From Jannaschia faecimaris (lineage in GTDB: Bacteria > Pseudomonadota > Alphaproteobacteria > Rhodobacterales > Rhodobacteraceae), in contig NZ_FNPX01000004.1 of assembly GCF_900107415.1 (NCBI RefSeq), positions 186,001 to 250,000 on the forward strand: a stretch of DNA of 64,000 nt, read 5' to 3'. A program made the translations under genes and the position numbers. This document shows, one piece after another, positions 1-9,015 of this stretch. The notes under the pieces were generated by a model. It was not told where the DNA came from, ran no database searches, and saw only the letters and a program-made list of their open reading frames with translations. Numbering within the stretch: position 1 is the first letter of the stretch; every line of letters begins with the position of its first letter.

Positions 1-1020
1 GTTTCGATGAACAGGTAGCTGAGCCAGCCCAGAAACACTGTCGCCGCTAGCAACAGGCCTGTGACCCAGACAGGCAGGATCAACGTCGTCGAATAACGCG
101 TGAAGACGAATAGTGGCCGATGCCAGAGATAGGCGCTGTAGGAAATCAGGCCGACCCAGACCATCGGCCGCAGGGACAAGATCCTGTGCGCGGGCGCGCC
201 CGGGACGGAAAACAGCAGGATGAGGGCCGTGCCACCCGTCGGCAAGAGGAACCAGAGGCCCGGAGTCGGTGTGTCGTCGTCGAACGCAACGATAAAAATG
301 ATGACACAAATCAGGCCGACTGCCGAAAGCAACCCCGCAGGGCGCAGGCGCGGCAGAGCGGGCCAATGGGCCAAGGCGATGGCGGCGAAACTGCCGATCA
401 ACAATTCCCAAGCGCGCGACAGGATGAAGAAGAACGCATCGTTCGGCGCGTTCACCGCCGCCCACTGCGCATAGGTCAGGCTGGCCAGGAAAATCACTGC
501 CAGCGCGCCCGTCACCACGCGCATTCCAAGGTGCCAGAACCCCATCAGAAGCAGCGGGAAGAAGATATAGAATTGTTCTTCGACCGCGCGGCTCCAAGTG
601 TGCAGCAGCGGTTTGAGTTCGGCGGCGGTATCGAAATACCCGCTCTGATCCCAGAAAGCCGTGTTCGACAGGAACAGGGCGACCCCCATCACGCTCTCCG
701 AGAAGTTCTCCATGTCCGCTGGGAAATGGATGAACCAGGCCACAACGATCCTGACCGAGATGACGGCGAACAGCGCGGGAAGGATACGACGGGCGCGCCG
801 CTCGTAGAAATCCCAAGGCAAAAGGGAACCGCGGGCCAAGTCGCGCTGGATCAAGGTCGTGATCAGGAAGCCGGAAAGCACGAAAAAGACGTCGACGTCG
901 AAGAAGCCGCCAGAAAATGGCGCGACATCGGCATGGAACAGGATCACGGCCAGAACGGCGATGGCCCGAAGGCCGTCAATGTCGGGGCGTTAGTTCAAAA
1001 CGATGCTGTTCCATTTCCAT
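1..1020 (-). CDS. Acyltransferase 3 (OafA/YrhL-like) membrane protein, partial, 5' end disrupted
   Basis: Integral-membrane acyltransferase of the family that O-acylates exported sugars and peptidoglycan. The reverse strand reads through to the window edge without a stop. It carries the family N-terminal signature (DIDGLRAIAVL, then FFDVDVFFVLSGFLIT) and the later segment ISYSAYLWHRPLFVF. The C-terminus lies outside the window. The 5' end is odd: the coding frame starts just after an in-frame TAA (990-992) with no ATG, GTG or TTG before the signature. A Met-led stretch (MEMEQHRFELT, from 1020) lies in the next frame and would join the signature if the CCCC run at 984-987 were one base shorter. 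I infer a one-base frameshift, real or a sequencing error. The family is clear; the substrate is not. Confidence 0.75.
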
Positions 1021-1095
1021 TGCGACAAGCGGGACACTCCGGCGACCGGACGATGTGCAAGCCCAGCCAGTGGTTTTGACGGTCCGGCGTGACCG

Positions 1096-2667
1096 TTATT
1101 CCCACTCGATGGTGCCCGGAGGCTTGGAGGTGATGTCATAAGTGACGCGGTTGATGCCCGGCACTTCGTTGATGATGCGCGTAGCCGTTTCGCCAAGAAA
1201 CTCGTGGCTGAACGGATAGTAATCGGCGGTCATGCCATCCACCGAGGTCACCGCCCGTAACGCGCAGGCGAAGTCATAGGTCCGCCCGTCGCCCATCACG
1301 CCGACCGTTCGGACCGGCAGGATGGCGACGAAGGCCTGCCAGATGTCGTCGTACAGGCCGTGTTTGCGGATCTGGTCGATATAGACGGCATCGGCACGGC
1401 GCAGGATCGCCAGCTTTTCGCGCGTGATCTCACCCGGACAGCGGATGGCAAGGCCGGGACCGGGGAAGGGGTGGCGACCGATGAAGCTGGGCGGCAGGCC
1501 CAACTCGCGACCGAGGGCGCGGACCTCGTCCTTGAACAGCTCGCGCAGCGGTTCCACCAGTTTGAGGCCCATCTTCTCGGGCAGGCCGCCGACGTTGTGG
1601 TGGCTTTTGATCGTTACGCTGGGACCACCGGAAAAGGACACGGACTCGATCACATCAGGATAAAGCGTGCCTTGGGCCAAGAATTTCGCGTCGCCCACTT
1701 CAGTCGCGTGTTTCTGGAAGACGTCGATGAACAGACGCCCGATGATCTTGCGCTTGGTCTCCGGGTCCGAAACGCCGTCGAGTTCGCCCAGAAAAAGCTC
1801 CTGCTCGTCGGCGTGGATCAGCGGCATATTGTAGTTGTCGCGGAACATGGTCACGACTTCCTCGGCCTCGCCCTGTCGCAACAGGCCGTGATCGACGAAG
1901 ACGCAGGTCAACTGATCGCCGATCGCCTCGTGGATCAGGACGGCGGCCACCGACGAATCCACCCCGCCGGATAGCCCGCAGATGACCTTGGCATTGCCCA
2001 CCTGCTCGCGGATCGCGGCAATCGCCTGTTCGCGGTAACCGGCCATCGTCCAGTCGCCGGTGAAGCCCGCAACCCGAACGAAGTTCTCGTAGAGCTTCGC
2101 CCCTTTGGGCGTGTGATGAACTTCGGGGTGGAACTGCATACCGTAGAAATGACGGCTGGCGTCGGCCACGACGGCGAAGGGCGCGCCGGGTGAGGTGGCG
2201 TAGACCTGAAATCCATCGGCCAGACGGCTGACGTGGTCGCCATGCGACATCCAGACCTGTTCGCGGCCCGTCGATTCCGGCCCGTCGAACCAGCCTTGCA
2301 GCAGGTCCAGTGTTTGCGAGGGGGTGACATAGGCCCGGCCGAATTCGGCGGTGCCCTCACCGCGCGTCACAAGCCCGCCCAGCATTTGCATCATCACTTG
2401 CTGGCCATAGCAGATGCCCAGAACCGGCACCCCCAGCTCGAACACTTCCTTCGGTGGACGGGGCGACCCCTCGTCGGGCACACTGGCCGGGCCGCCGGAG
2501 AGGATGATCGCCATTGGCGCGAATTCGGCTAGGAAGTCGGGTGTCACGTTCTGGAACGGGTGAATTTCGCAGTAGACGTTCAGTTCCCGCAGGCGACGCG
2601 CGATAAGCTGCGTTACCTGAGATCCGAAGTCGACGATGAGAAGGCGCTGATGATCGGGCATATCCAT
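1096..2667 (-). CDS. guaA: GMP synthase (glutamine-hydrolysing)
   Basis: Converts XMP to GMP with glutamine and ATP, the last step of guanine nucleotide synthesis in the cytosol. The 523-residue product has the expected order. An N-terminal class I glutamine amidotransferase carries ILSGGPAS, the nucleophile Cys86 in GICYGQQ and HPEVHHT. An ATP pyrophosphatase domain follows with the P-loop [10 protein letters not shown] near residue 235. The C-terminal dimerisation domain ends in PPGTIEWE. Length matches the usual 510-525 residues. The start could equally be the Met two codons later. It is transcribed away from the methyltransferase gene at 2809, with about 140 bases between them. Confidence 0.98.
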   Translation of the reverse strand: MDMPDHQRLLIVDFGSQVTQLIARRLRELNVYCEIHPFQNVTPDFLAEFAPMAIILSGGPASVPDEGSPRPPKEVFELGVPVLGICYGQQVMMQMLGGLVTRGEGTAEFGRAYVTPSQTLDLLQGWFDGPESTGREQVWMSHGDHVSRLADGFQVYATSPGAPFAVVADASRHFYGMQFHPEVHHTPKGAKLYENFVRVAGFTGDWTMAGYREQAIAAIREQVGNAKVICGLSGGVDSSVAAVLIHEAIGDQLTCVFVDHGLLRQGEAEEVVTMFRDNYNMPLIHADEQELFLGELDGVSDPETKRKIIGRLFIDVFQKHATEVGDAKFLAQGTLYPDVIESVSFSGGPSVTIKSHHNVGGLPEKMGLKLVEPLRELFKDEVRALGRELGLPPSFIGRHPFPGPGLAIRCPGEITREKLAILRRADAVYIDQIRKHGLYDDIWQAFVAILPVRTVGVMGDGRTYDFACALRAVTSVDGMTADYYPFSHEFLGETATRIINEVPGINRVTYDITSKPPGTIEWE

Positions 2668-2808
2668 GGCGGCGGATTACGCGGCAGCGGCCTCCGGGGC
2701 AAGAGCGCGGAGATGTCGCTTTCGCTCGGGTGAGGAGCGCAAATGGTCGGCGTGCGGACCGCAGCACGCGTTATCGGTCATTCAAGACGGTTTCGAAGGG
2801 ATAAAAGC

Positions 2809-4359
2809 ATGGCGGACGGCACACCCACACGTGGACGGCGGGGCGGCGGCGGTGCTGCGCGACGCGCGGAGCGCACAAGCACCAAAATCGATCATGCCCG
2901 TTTCATCACCCGAAATATCCCGAACTATGAAATCCTGACCGAGGAGGCGCTGGCCATCATTGAGGCTAATGCCGATGTGGTTCTGGAAGAGATTGGCGTC
3001 GCATTCCCCGAAAACGAGGAGGCGTTGGCGCTGTGGCGCGATGCAGGTGCGAAAGTGGATGGCGACCGCGTGCATATCCCAAAGGGCCTTGCGCGCAAGC
3101 TCTGCCAGACCGCGCCCGGCTCATTCACGCAGATCGCCCGCAATCCCGAGCGGAATGTCGAAATCGGCGGCCGCAACCTGGTGCTGGCCCCGGTCTATGG
3201 TCCCCCCTTCGTGCGGGATGCTGATGGGCGCCGCTATGCCACGATGGCCGACTTCGAGAAATTCGTTAAGCTGGGGCACATGTCCAAGTGGCTGCACCAT
3301 TCGGGCGGGACCGTCTGTGAACCGACGGATGTTCCGGTGAACAAGCGGCATTACGACATGCTGCTGGCGCACATGACGTTGACGGACAAACCGTTCATGG
3401 GGTCGGTGACGGAACCCAGCCGCGCCCGCGATTCGGTCGAGATGTGTGACATCCTGTTCGACGAAGGCGACGGCAAGGGCCTGAACGGGCGGACGGCATT
3501 GGTCAGCCTTATCAACATTAATTCTCCGCTGACGTTCGACTCAATCATGATGGGCGCGTTGGATGTCTATGCTAAAGCGAATCAAGCCTGCATCATTTCT
3601 CCGTTCATCGTGGGCGGTGCGATGGCACCCGTCTCGGTCATGGGTACTTTAACCCAGGTCCTTGCCGAAGTGATGGCAGGGGTCGCTTTTTCTCAGCTCG
3701 TAAATCCCGGTGCGCCTGTCATCTTTGGGGCCTTCGTGACCTCGATCGACATGAATTCGGGGGCACCCACGTTCGGCACGCCCGAAGCGGCGCAGATCAC
3801 TTACGGGGCGGGGCAACTTGCGCGGCGGATGGGCCTTCCGTTTCGCAGCGCGGGGTCGTTCAACGGGTCAAAGCTGCCCGATGCGCAGGCCGCATACGAG
3901 ACGGCGAATTCGCTGAACGTGGGTCTGCTGTCAGGTGTGAACTTTATGCTGCACGCGTGCGGCTGGCTGGAGGGCGGACTGGTCGCCGATTTCGAAAAGT
4001 TTGTAATGGATGCGGATCAGCTGGGTGCCCTTCAAAAGCTGGCGGCGGGCATCCAGATCGACGAAGAGGCGCAGGCCATGGATGCCCTTCGCGAAGTCGG
4101 TCCCGGTGGCCATTTCCTCGGGTGCGCGCATACGCAGGCGAACTTCAAGGCGGCGTTCTGGAAATCGGACCTGTTGGACTACAAACCTTTTGAAACATGG
4201 GTCGACGAGGGCTGCCGGGACACGCGCACACTGGCCTCGGCGCGCGTGAACAAGCTGCTGGGCGACTACGTGGAGCCGGCATTGGACCAGGCGAAACGCG
4301 CCGCTTTGTTGGCCTATGTCGCGGAAAAAAAGGCGTCCATGCCAGACGCATTCATGTAG
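2809..4359 (+). CDS. Trimethylamine methyltransferase (MttB/MtgB superfamily), non-pyrrolysine
   Basis: A 516-residue corrinoid-dependent methyltransferase homologue (COG5598). The best-studied non-pyrrolysine members demethylate glycine betaine or other quaternary amines, passing the methyl group to a corrinoid protein. The start at 2809 is preferred over an upstream Met at 2743 because GAAGGGAT lies just before it and the upstream residues look non-coding. The N-terminus has a Gly/Arg-rich stretch, then NYEILTEEALAIIEANADVVLEEIG, a typical family opening split here only by length. The frame has no internal amber codon, so it does not use pyrrolysine. No corrinoid protein or methyltransferase partner lies nearby, so the substrate cannot be assigned. 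Confidence 0.85.
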   Translation: MADGTPTRGRRGGGGAARRAERTSTKIDHARFITRNIPNYEILTEEALAIIEANADVVLEEIGVAFPENEEALALWRDAGAKVDGDRVHIPKGLARKLCQTAPGSFTQIARNPERNVEIGGRNLVLAPVYGPPFVRDADGRRYATMADFEKFVKLGHMSKWLHHSGGTVCEPTDVPVNKRHYDMLLAHMTLTDKPFMGSVTEPSRARDSVEMCDILFDEGDGKGLNGRTALVSLININSPLTFDSIMMGALDVYAKANQACIISPFIVGGAMAPVSVMGTLTQVLAEVMAGVAFSQLVNPGAPVIFGAFVTSIDMNSGAPTFGTPEAAQITYGAGQLARRMGLPFRSAGSFNGSKLPDAQAAYETANSLNVGLLSGVNFMLHACGWLEGGLVADFEKFVMDADQLGALQKLAAGIQIDEEAQAMDALREVGPGGHFLGCAHTQANFKAAFWKSDLLDYKPFETWVDEGCRDTRTLASARVNKLLGDYVEPALDQAKRAALLAYVAEKKASMPDAFM

Positions 4360-4380
4360 GTGCGATCCGGCCCGATCCCG

Positions 4381-4668
4381 TCAGGCGCGCGGTTCGCGAA
4401 AGGCCTGCGCTTCGGACATAAGCGCGACAAGGATGTCCACGTGCCGGGGGTAGCTGTAGTTCTTGTCGACAGTCAGTCGGCGCCTTTCCAGCGCCGCTTC
4501 GATCGGCATCAATTTTTCCAATGCGGCTCGCGGCGATGGCGGTATCGCAATGCGCAGCATCCGGCGCAGATCGCGCCGACGGTGATATTGCCGCGTGCCC
4601 TGAGCGGCTGCCTCCACCAGCAGGCGTGGACGGCGCATCTGGTTTAGTTCGGCTGAAATCTTACACAT
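4381..4668 (-). CDS. DUF6477 family protein
   Basis: A 95-residue basic protein with the start MCKISAELNQMRRPRLLVEAA, which resembles the small Rhodobacterales family DUF6477 (QxRRPRLLxxAA followed by an RRRDLRRML segment). It has no signal peptide, membrane segment or known catalytic motif. The function is unknown. It is divergent from the DUF6456 gene at 4878, and the roughly 210-base space between them contains a CtrA-like half-site pair. The ribosome-binding site is weak, so the exact start is less certain. Confidence 0.65.
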   Translation of the reverse strand: MCKISAELNQMRRPRLLVEAAAQGTRQYHRRRDLRRMLRIAIPPSPRAALEKLMPIEAALERRRLTVDKNYSYPRHVDILVALMSEAQAFREPRA

Positions 4669-4807
4669 GATCTGGCAGGTCCTTGGCTGATTTGACTGCC
4701 TTGATCCTGCGCCCGGCGCGCCCCGTGTTGCGCAATCAAGTACGGGAGCGAACGCAGCGTGTCCGACGTTTACACTTTGGAAACACTTGTTTCGAAAACT
4801 AATACAA

Positions 4808-4822
4808 TTAACGACTTGGTAA
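4808..4822. promoter_or_regulatory. CtrA-like half-site pair between DUF6477 and DUF6456 genes
   Basis: The sequence TTAA-CGACTTG-GTAA (4808-4822) differs in one base from the CtrA consensus TTAA-N7-TTAA. It lies in the AT-rich part of the divergent promoter region, about 55 bases before the DUF6456 start. Related sites occur upstream of comEC and ctrA in this window. Binding is an inference. Confidence 0.35.
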
Positions 4823-4877
4823 CCAATCCAAGTGAGTTCTGATCAGGTTTTCCACAGGACCCGCTTCGGAGCTTTCA

Positions 4878-5972
4878 ATGTCTTCCGTACCAATAGATCA
4901 GACCGTCCCACGGCTTCCCGAATGGGTGCCGGCAGCGGCCCGAGCATACGTTGCACATGCGTTCCAGGGACGCGCCCTACGTGATGTCGCACGGATTAAC
5001 GGCTGTGCGGCATCGACGGTTCTGCGCCAGATACGGAAGCTAGAAGAGCGCCGGGACGACCCCCTTGTGGACGACATGATCGAGCGGCTCGCAAAGGCCG
5101 CCGGTACAGGCAAAAACCAAACAGACCCGAAGGATGCCCCTATAATGTCCGCTCTCCCGAAACGTGAGGCTCTTACTGATGACGAAACGCTCAACCGCGA
5201 GGCAAAACGCGTGTTGCGTCGTCTCTGCGAGGCGGAGGCTTTTCTCGCTGTTGGACAGGGAATGTCTCAGGCGGTGGTGCTGCGCGATACGGGTGATGCA
5301 CCTACCCGCACCGCCACGGTGTCCCGAAGCGTGGCCCAGGCCTTCGTGCTCAAGGATTGGGTTTCGTGTTTCAAGGTCGGGAAAATCACCCGCTATCGCA
5401 TTACCGATGCCGGTCGCGCGGCCCTCAAGCGGCTCTTGAACGACACGTTGGCGGCCCGGCAGGAGGCGCGGGGAATGGTCGAAGCCGCCAGCCCGTTCCT
5501 GACCCAGCATATGGAGATGGTGGAGCGGACGATCCCTTCGGGCGAGACGCTGCGCGTCAACTTGGCGGAATCGCCGTTGGGCGGATTGGCACGCAAGAAG
5601 GACCGAGACGGTAAGCCCTTCTTGCCCGCAGACTTGGTCGTCGCGGGGGAGCGCCTGCGCGAGGATTTTGAATTGGCGCAGATGGGGCCGCGCGTCGGGC
5701 AGAATTGGGAGCGGTTCCTGACGCCGGGCGACCGCGGGCAAATGTCATCTGGCAGCCCGCTGGGCGGGCCCGATGCCGCCCGCGAACGGGTCAGTCAGGC
5801 GCTCCGTGCGCTGGGCCCTGGCCTGGCCGATGTCGTGTTGCGCGTGTGCTGCTTTCTGGAAGGGTTGGAGACGACCGAAAAGCGGCTGGGCTGGGCGGCC
5901 CGATCGGGCAAGATCGTCCTTCGGATCGCGTTGCAAAGATTGGCCGCCCATTACGATGGCCTGCACCGTTAG
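4878..5972 (+). CDS. DUF6456 domain protein with N-terminal helix-turn-helix
   Basis: A 364-residue protein typical of Rhodobacterales. The first 60 residues look like a DNA-binding helix-turn-helix (LRDVARINGCAASTVLRQIRK). Residues about 100-190 look like a winged-helix region (YRITDAGRAALKRLL). The C-terminal half has the DUF6456 pattern (ESPLGGLARKKDRDGKPFL, then a predicted helical segment ending IALQRLAAHYDGL). The start has GGAGCTTTC just upstream. Role unknown; a transcription regulator is likely from the two DNA-binding-like regions. It is divergent from the DUF6477 gene. Confidence 0.75.
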   Translation: MSSVPIDQTVPRLPEWVPAAARAYVAHAFQGRALRDVARINGCAASTVLRQIRKLEERRDDPLVDDMIERLAKAAGTGKNQTDPKDAPIMSALPKREALTDDETLNREAKRVLRRLCEAEAFLAVGQGMSQAVVLRDTGDAPTRTATVSRSVAQAFVLKDWVSCFKVGKITRYRITDAGRAALKRLLNDTLAARQEARGMVEAASPFLTQHMEMVERTIPSGETLRVNLAESPLGGLARKKDRDGKPFLPADLVVAGERLREDFELAQMGPRVGQNWERFLTPGDRGQMSSGSPLGGPDAARERVSQALRALGPGLADVVLRVCCFLEGLETTEKRLGWAARSGKIVLRIALQRLAAHYDGLHR

Positions 5973-6077
5973 CGCATTGCGCCCGCCGATCTCCTCGCCC
6001 CGCGTGCTTCAACCGCGGGGCGGCAATCTTGGGAAAGCGCCGCCCCGAAAGGCGGTGCTTCAGGTTGTCTCTTCGAC

Positions 6078-7373
6078 TCAGCGCTTTTCGACGGGGATGT
6101 AATCGCGCTGCGTTTCGCCAGTATAAAGCTGGCGCGGGCGACCGATCTTAAGGGCTGGATCAGACAGCTGCTCTTTCCACTGCGAAATCCAACCGACGGT
6201 CCGCGACAGCGCGAAGATCGGTGTGAACATCGACGTGGGGAAACCCATCGCTTCGAGAATGATACCCGAGTAGAAATCGACGTTCGGAAAAAGCTTTTTG
6301 TCGGCGAAATACGGATCGGCGAGCGCCTGTTTTTCAAGCTCCTTCGCGACCTGCAGGATCGGGTTGTTTTCGACACCGAGCAGGTCCAGCACCTCGTCGG
6401 CACTTTCCTTCATCACCGTCGCGCGCGGGTCGAAGTTCTTGTAGACCCGGTGGCCGAAGCCCATGAGACGGAACGGATCGTTCTTGTCTTTGGCGCGGGC
6501 GATAAACTCGGGGATGCGGTCCACGGTGCCGATCTCGTTGAGCATCTCGAGGCAGGCCTGGTTGGCCCCGCCGTGGGCCGGACCCCAGAGGCAGGCGATC
6601 CCTGCGGCGATGCAGGCAAACGGGTTCGCGCCCGAAGAGGAGGCCAAACGGACAGTTGACGTCGAGGCGTTCTGCTCGTGATCGGCGTGCAACGTGAAGA
6701 TGCGGTCCATGGCGCGCGCCAGGATCGGATCGGCGTGATAATCCTCGGCCGGAACCGAAAAGCACATCCGCAGGAAGTTCGACGCGTAATCCAGGTCATT
6801 GCGCGGATATACGAAGGGCTGGCCGATGGAGTATTTATAGGCCATCGCGGCAATCGTCGGCATCTTGGCGATCAGGCGGATCGACGCAACTTCGCGCTGC
6901 CAGGCGTCGTTGATGTCGGTGCTGTCATGGTAGAACGCCGACATCGCGCCGACGACACCGACCATCGTGGCCATCGGATGCGCATCGCGCCGGAAGCCGC
7001 GGAAGAAGTTGTGCATCTGCTCGTGAATCATCGTGTGCTGGGTCACGCGGCCCTCGAAATCCTGAAGTTCGGCGGCCGAGGGGAGGTTTCCGTATAGCAG
7101 CAGGTAGCAGACTTCCAGATAATGCGACTGACCCGCCAACTGACCGATGGGATAGCCGCGGTGCAGCAGAACGCCTTCATCGCCATCGATGAAGGTGATC
7201 GCGCTTTCGCAGGCGGCCGTCGAGGTGAAGCCGGGGTCGTACGTGAAGACACCCGCCTGGCCGTACAGCTTGCGAATGTCGACCACGTCGGGGCCCACGG
7301 TGGGCGAATGGACCGGCAGGTCGAAGTCTTGGCCATCGATGGTCAGTTTCGCGGATTTCTGAGTGTCAGCCAT
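6078..7373 (-). CDS. gltA: Citrate synthase
   Basis: Condenses oxaloacetate and acetyl-CoA to citrate at the entry of the TCA cycle. The 431-residue product matches the type II (hexameric, NADH-sensitive) bacterial enzyme. Visible active-site segments are [25 protein letters not shown] and [15 protein letters not shown], with the late Arg in the WISQWKEQ region. AAGGACCGAT precedes the ATG at 7373. It lies downstream of gltX on the same strand, about 110 bases away, so it may have its own promoter in that gap. Confidence 0.98.
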   Translation of the reverse strand: MADTQKSAKLTIDGQDFDLPVHSPTVGPDVVDIRKLYGQAGVFTYDPGFTSTAACESAITFIDGDEGVLLHRGYPIGQLAGQSHYLEVCYLLLYGNLPSAAELQDFEGRVTQHTMIHEQMHNFFRGFRRDAHPMATMVGVVGAMSAFYHDSTDINDAWQREVASIRLIAKMPTIAAMAYKYSIGQPFVYPRNDLDYASNFLRMCFSVPAEDYHADPILARAMDRIFTLHADHEQNASTSTVRLASSSGANPFACIAAGIACLWGPAHGGANQACLEMLNEIGTVDRIPEFIARAKDKNDPFRLMGFGHRVYKNFDPRATVMKESADEVLDLLGVENNPILQVAKELEKQALADPYFADKKLFPNVDFYSGIILEAMGFPTSMFTPIFALSRTVGWISQWKEQLSDPALKIGRPRQLYTGETQRDYIPVEKR

Positions 7374-7483
7374 ATCGGTCCTTTCGAGAGCGTCGCGACA
7401 TGAAGGACATGCTGCAACTATTTATTTTGCCGACGTTTTGTCGTGCAGAGTGCAGCGTCAGCAACACCCGGATCTGGGTCGCT

Positions 7484-8899
7484 CTAGTGCTCGGGGCCTA
7501 CGGCATCGGTCAGCCGCGCAAGGGTCTCATCCCGTCCGAGAACCAGCATCATGTCAAATACGCTGGGGGTGGCTGTACGACCTGCGAGTGCTGCGCGAAG
7601 TGGCGCGGCCAGCTTGCCCAGACCCAGTCCTTTTGACTGGGCTAAATCCCCAATAACACCCTCCATCGCGTCGCGATCCCAGCTAGCATTTTGCAGGTGC
7701 GGCGTCAATTCATTCAGTATGCCACGGGATACCGTATCCAGTGTTTTCATGGCCTTTTCATCCGGCGTGATCGGTCGGTCGATCAGCGCGAAACGCGCGC
7801 GTTCGACGATCTGGGGAAGGGTGCGACTTGCCTCCTTGACGATCCCGATCGCCGGCAAGAGGCGTGCGGCATCGATGGGCGGCTCGCCCGCGCGCGCGGC
7901 CCAATCCTGCACTGCTGCCAGGATGGTGTCGTCGTCCATCACGCTCAGGTGCTGCCCCGACAGGTTCTCCAGCTTCTTGAGGTCCAACCGCGCGGGGGCT
8001 CGGCCGATCCCCTCCAGGTCAAACCATTCGACCGCCTGCGCGTCGGTGAAGAATTCGTCGTCGCCATGCGCCCAGCCTAGCCGGGTCAGGTAGTTACGCA
8101 ATGCTTGGGCGGGAAAGCCCATGGCCGCATATTCCTCTACGCCCGTCGCCCCATGCCGTTTGGATAACTTCTTTCCATCCGCACCGTGGATCAGCGGGAT
8201 ATGCGCCCAGACGGGCTGATCCCAGCCCATCGCCGCGAAGATCTGTGCTTGCCGGGCAGCATTGTTCAAGTGGTCGTCGCCCCGGATGACGTGGGTGATG
8301 CCCATGTCGTGATCGTCCACCACAACCGCCAGCATGTAGGTCGGTGTCCCGTCGGAGCGCAGCAGGACCATGTCGTCCAACTGGTCGTTTCGGAACGTCA
8401 CGTCACCTTGCACGGCATCGTTGATGATGGTCGTACCCTTACGCGGGGCCTTTAGCCGGATCACGAAGGGCGCGTCCGGATGCTCCTCAGGGTCGGTATC
8501 ACGCCAGGGTGACTGGAACAGGGTGGACGTGCCGGCCTCGCGTGCGGTTTCGCGGAACGCTTCGATTTCGTGCTGGGTCGAGAAACACTTGTACGCGCTG
8601 CCTTGCGCCAACATTTGATGCGCCACTTCGGCGTGGCGGGGGGCCTGTTCGAACTGGCTGACAGGGGCCCCATCGTGGTCCAGGCCAAGCCACTTCAATC
8701 CGTTCAGAATCGTTTGGGTCGCCTCCGGGGTGGAGCGTGCGCGGTCCGTATCCTCGATCCGCAACAGGAACTGCCCCCCATGGCGTCGCGCGAACAGCCA
8801 ATTGAACAGGGCAGTCCGCGCCGTTCCGATGTGCATCGTTCCGGTCGGTGAAGGGGCGATGCGGGTCACAACCGGCTTGGATAGTGCGGGAGTTGACAT
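7484..8899 (-). CDS. gltX: Glutamate--tRNA ligase
   Basis: Class I aminoacyl-tRNA synthetase that charges tRNA-Glu, and in many alphaproteobacteria also tRNA-Gln ahead of amidation. The 471-residue length is standard. The HIGH motif appears as [19 protein letters not shown] near residue 16, and the KMSKS equivalent as KKLSKRHGA near residue 245. The anticodon-binding domain forms the C-terminal third. It is divergent from comEC, with about 115 bases between the two starts. Confidence 0.97.
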   Translation of the reverse strand: MSTPALSKPVVTRIAPSPTGTMHIGTARTALFNWLFARRHGGQFLLRIEDTDRARSTPEATQTILNGLKWLGLDHDGAPVSQFEQAPRHAEVAHQMLAQGSAYKCFSTQHEIEAFRETAREAGTSTLFQSPWRDTDPEEHPDAPFVIRLKAPRKGTTIINDAVQGDVTFRNDQLDDMVLLRSDGTPTYMLAVVVDDHDMGITHVIRGDDHLNNAARQAQIFAAMGWDQPVWAHIPLIHGADGKKLSKRHGATGVEEYAAMGFPAQALRNYLTRLGWAHGDDEFFTDAQAVEWFDLEGIGRAPARLDLKKLENLSGQHLSVMDDDTILAAVQDWAARAGEPPIDAARLLPAIGIVKEASRTLPQIVERARFALIDRPITPDEKAMKTLDTVSRGILNELTPHLQNASWDRDAMEGVIGDLAQSKGLGLGKLAAPLRAALAGRTATPSVFDMMLVLGRDETLARLTDAVGPEH

Positions 8900-8940
8900 G
8901 TTCGGACTGATCCTCGGCTTGGGCGGCGGTTTGGCAGGTC

Positions 8941-8963
8941 AGGGTTAACGGTTTGTAAACCCT
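8941..8963. promoter_or_regulatory. Near-palindrome with CtrA-like half-sites between gltX and comEC
   Basis: AGGGTTAAC (8941-8949) and GTAAACCCT (8955-8963) form an inverted repeat with one mismatch around a 5-base spacer. Within it, TTAA-CGGTTTG-TAAA (8945-8959) is one base from the CtrA consensus TTAA-N7-TTAA. It lies about 55 bases before the comEC start. In Rhodobacter capsulatus competence-type genes needed to receive gene transfer agent DNA are CtrA-regulated, which makes this plausible but unproven. Confidence 0.45.
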
Positions 8964-9015
8964 GCGGCGCTCATCATTGGGCGGTTGATATTCAGCCCGG
9001 ACGAGGAGGGCAAGG

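Noticed and set aside
120-1079. Long plus-strand open frame of 319 codons
   Set aside because: It is antisense to the acyltransferase gene and its protein is low-complexity Arg/Gln/Asp-rich with no family; the reverse strand carries clear acyltransferase motifs.
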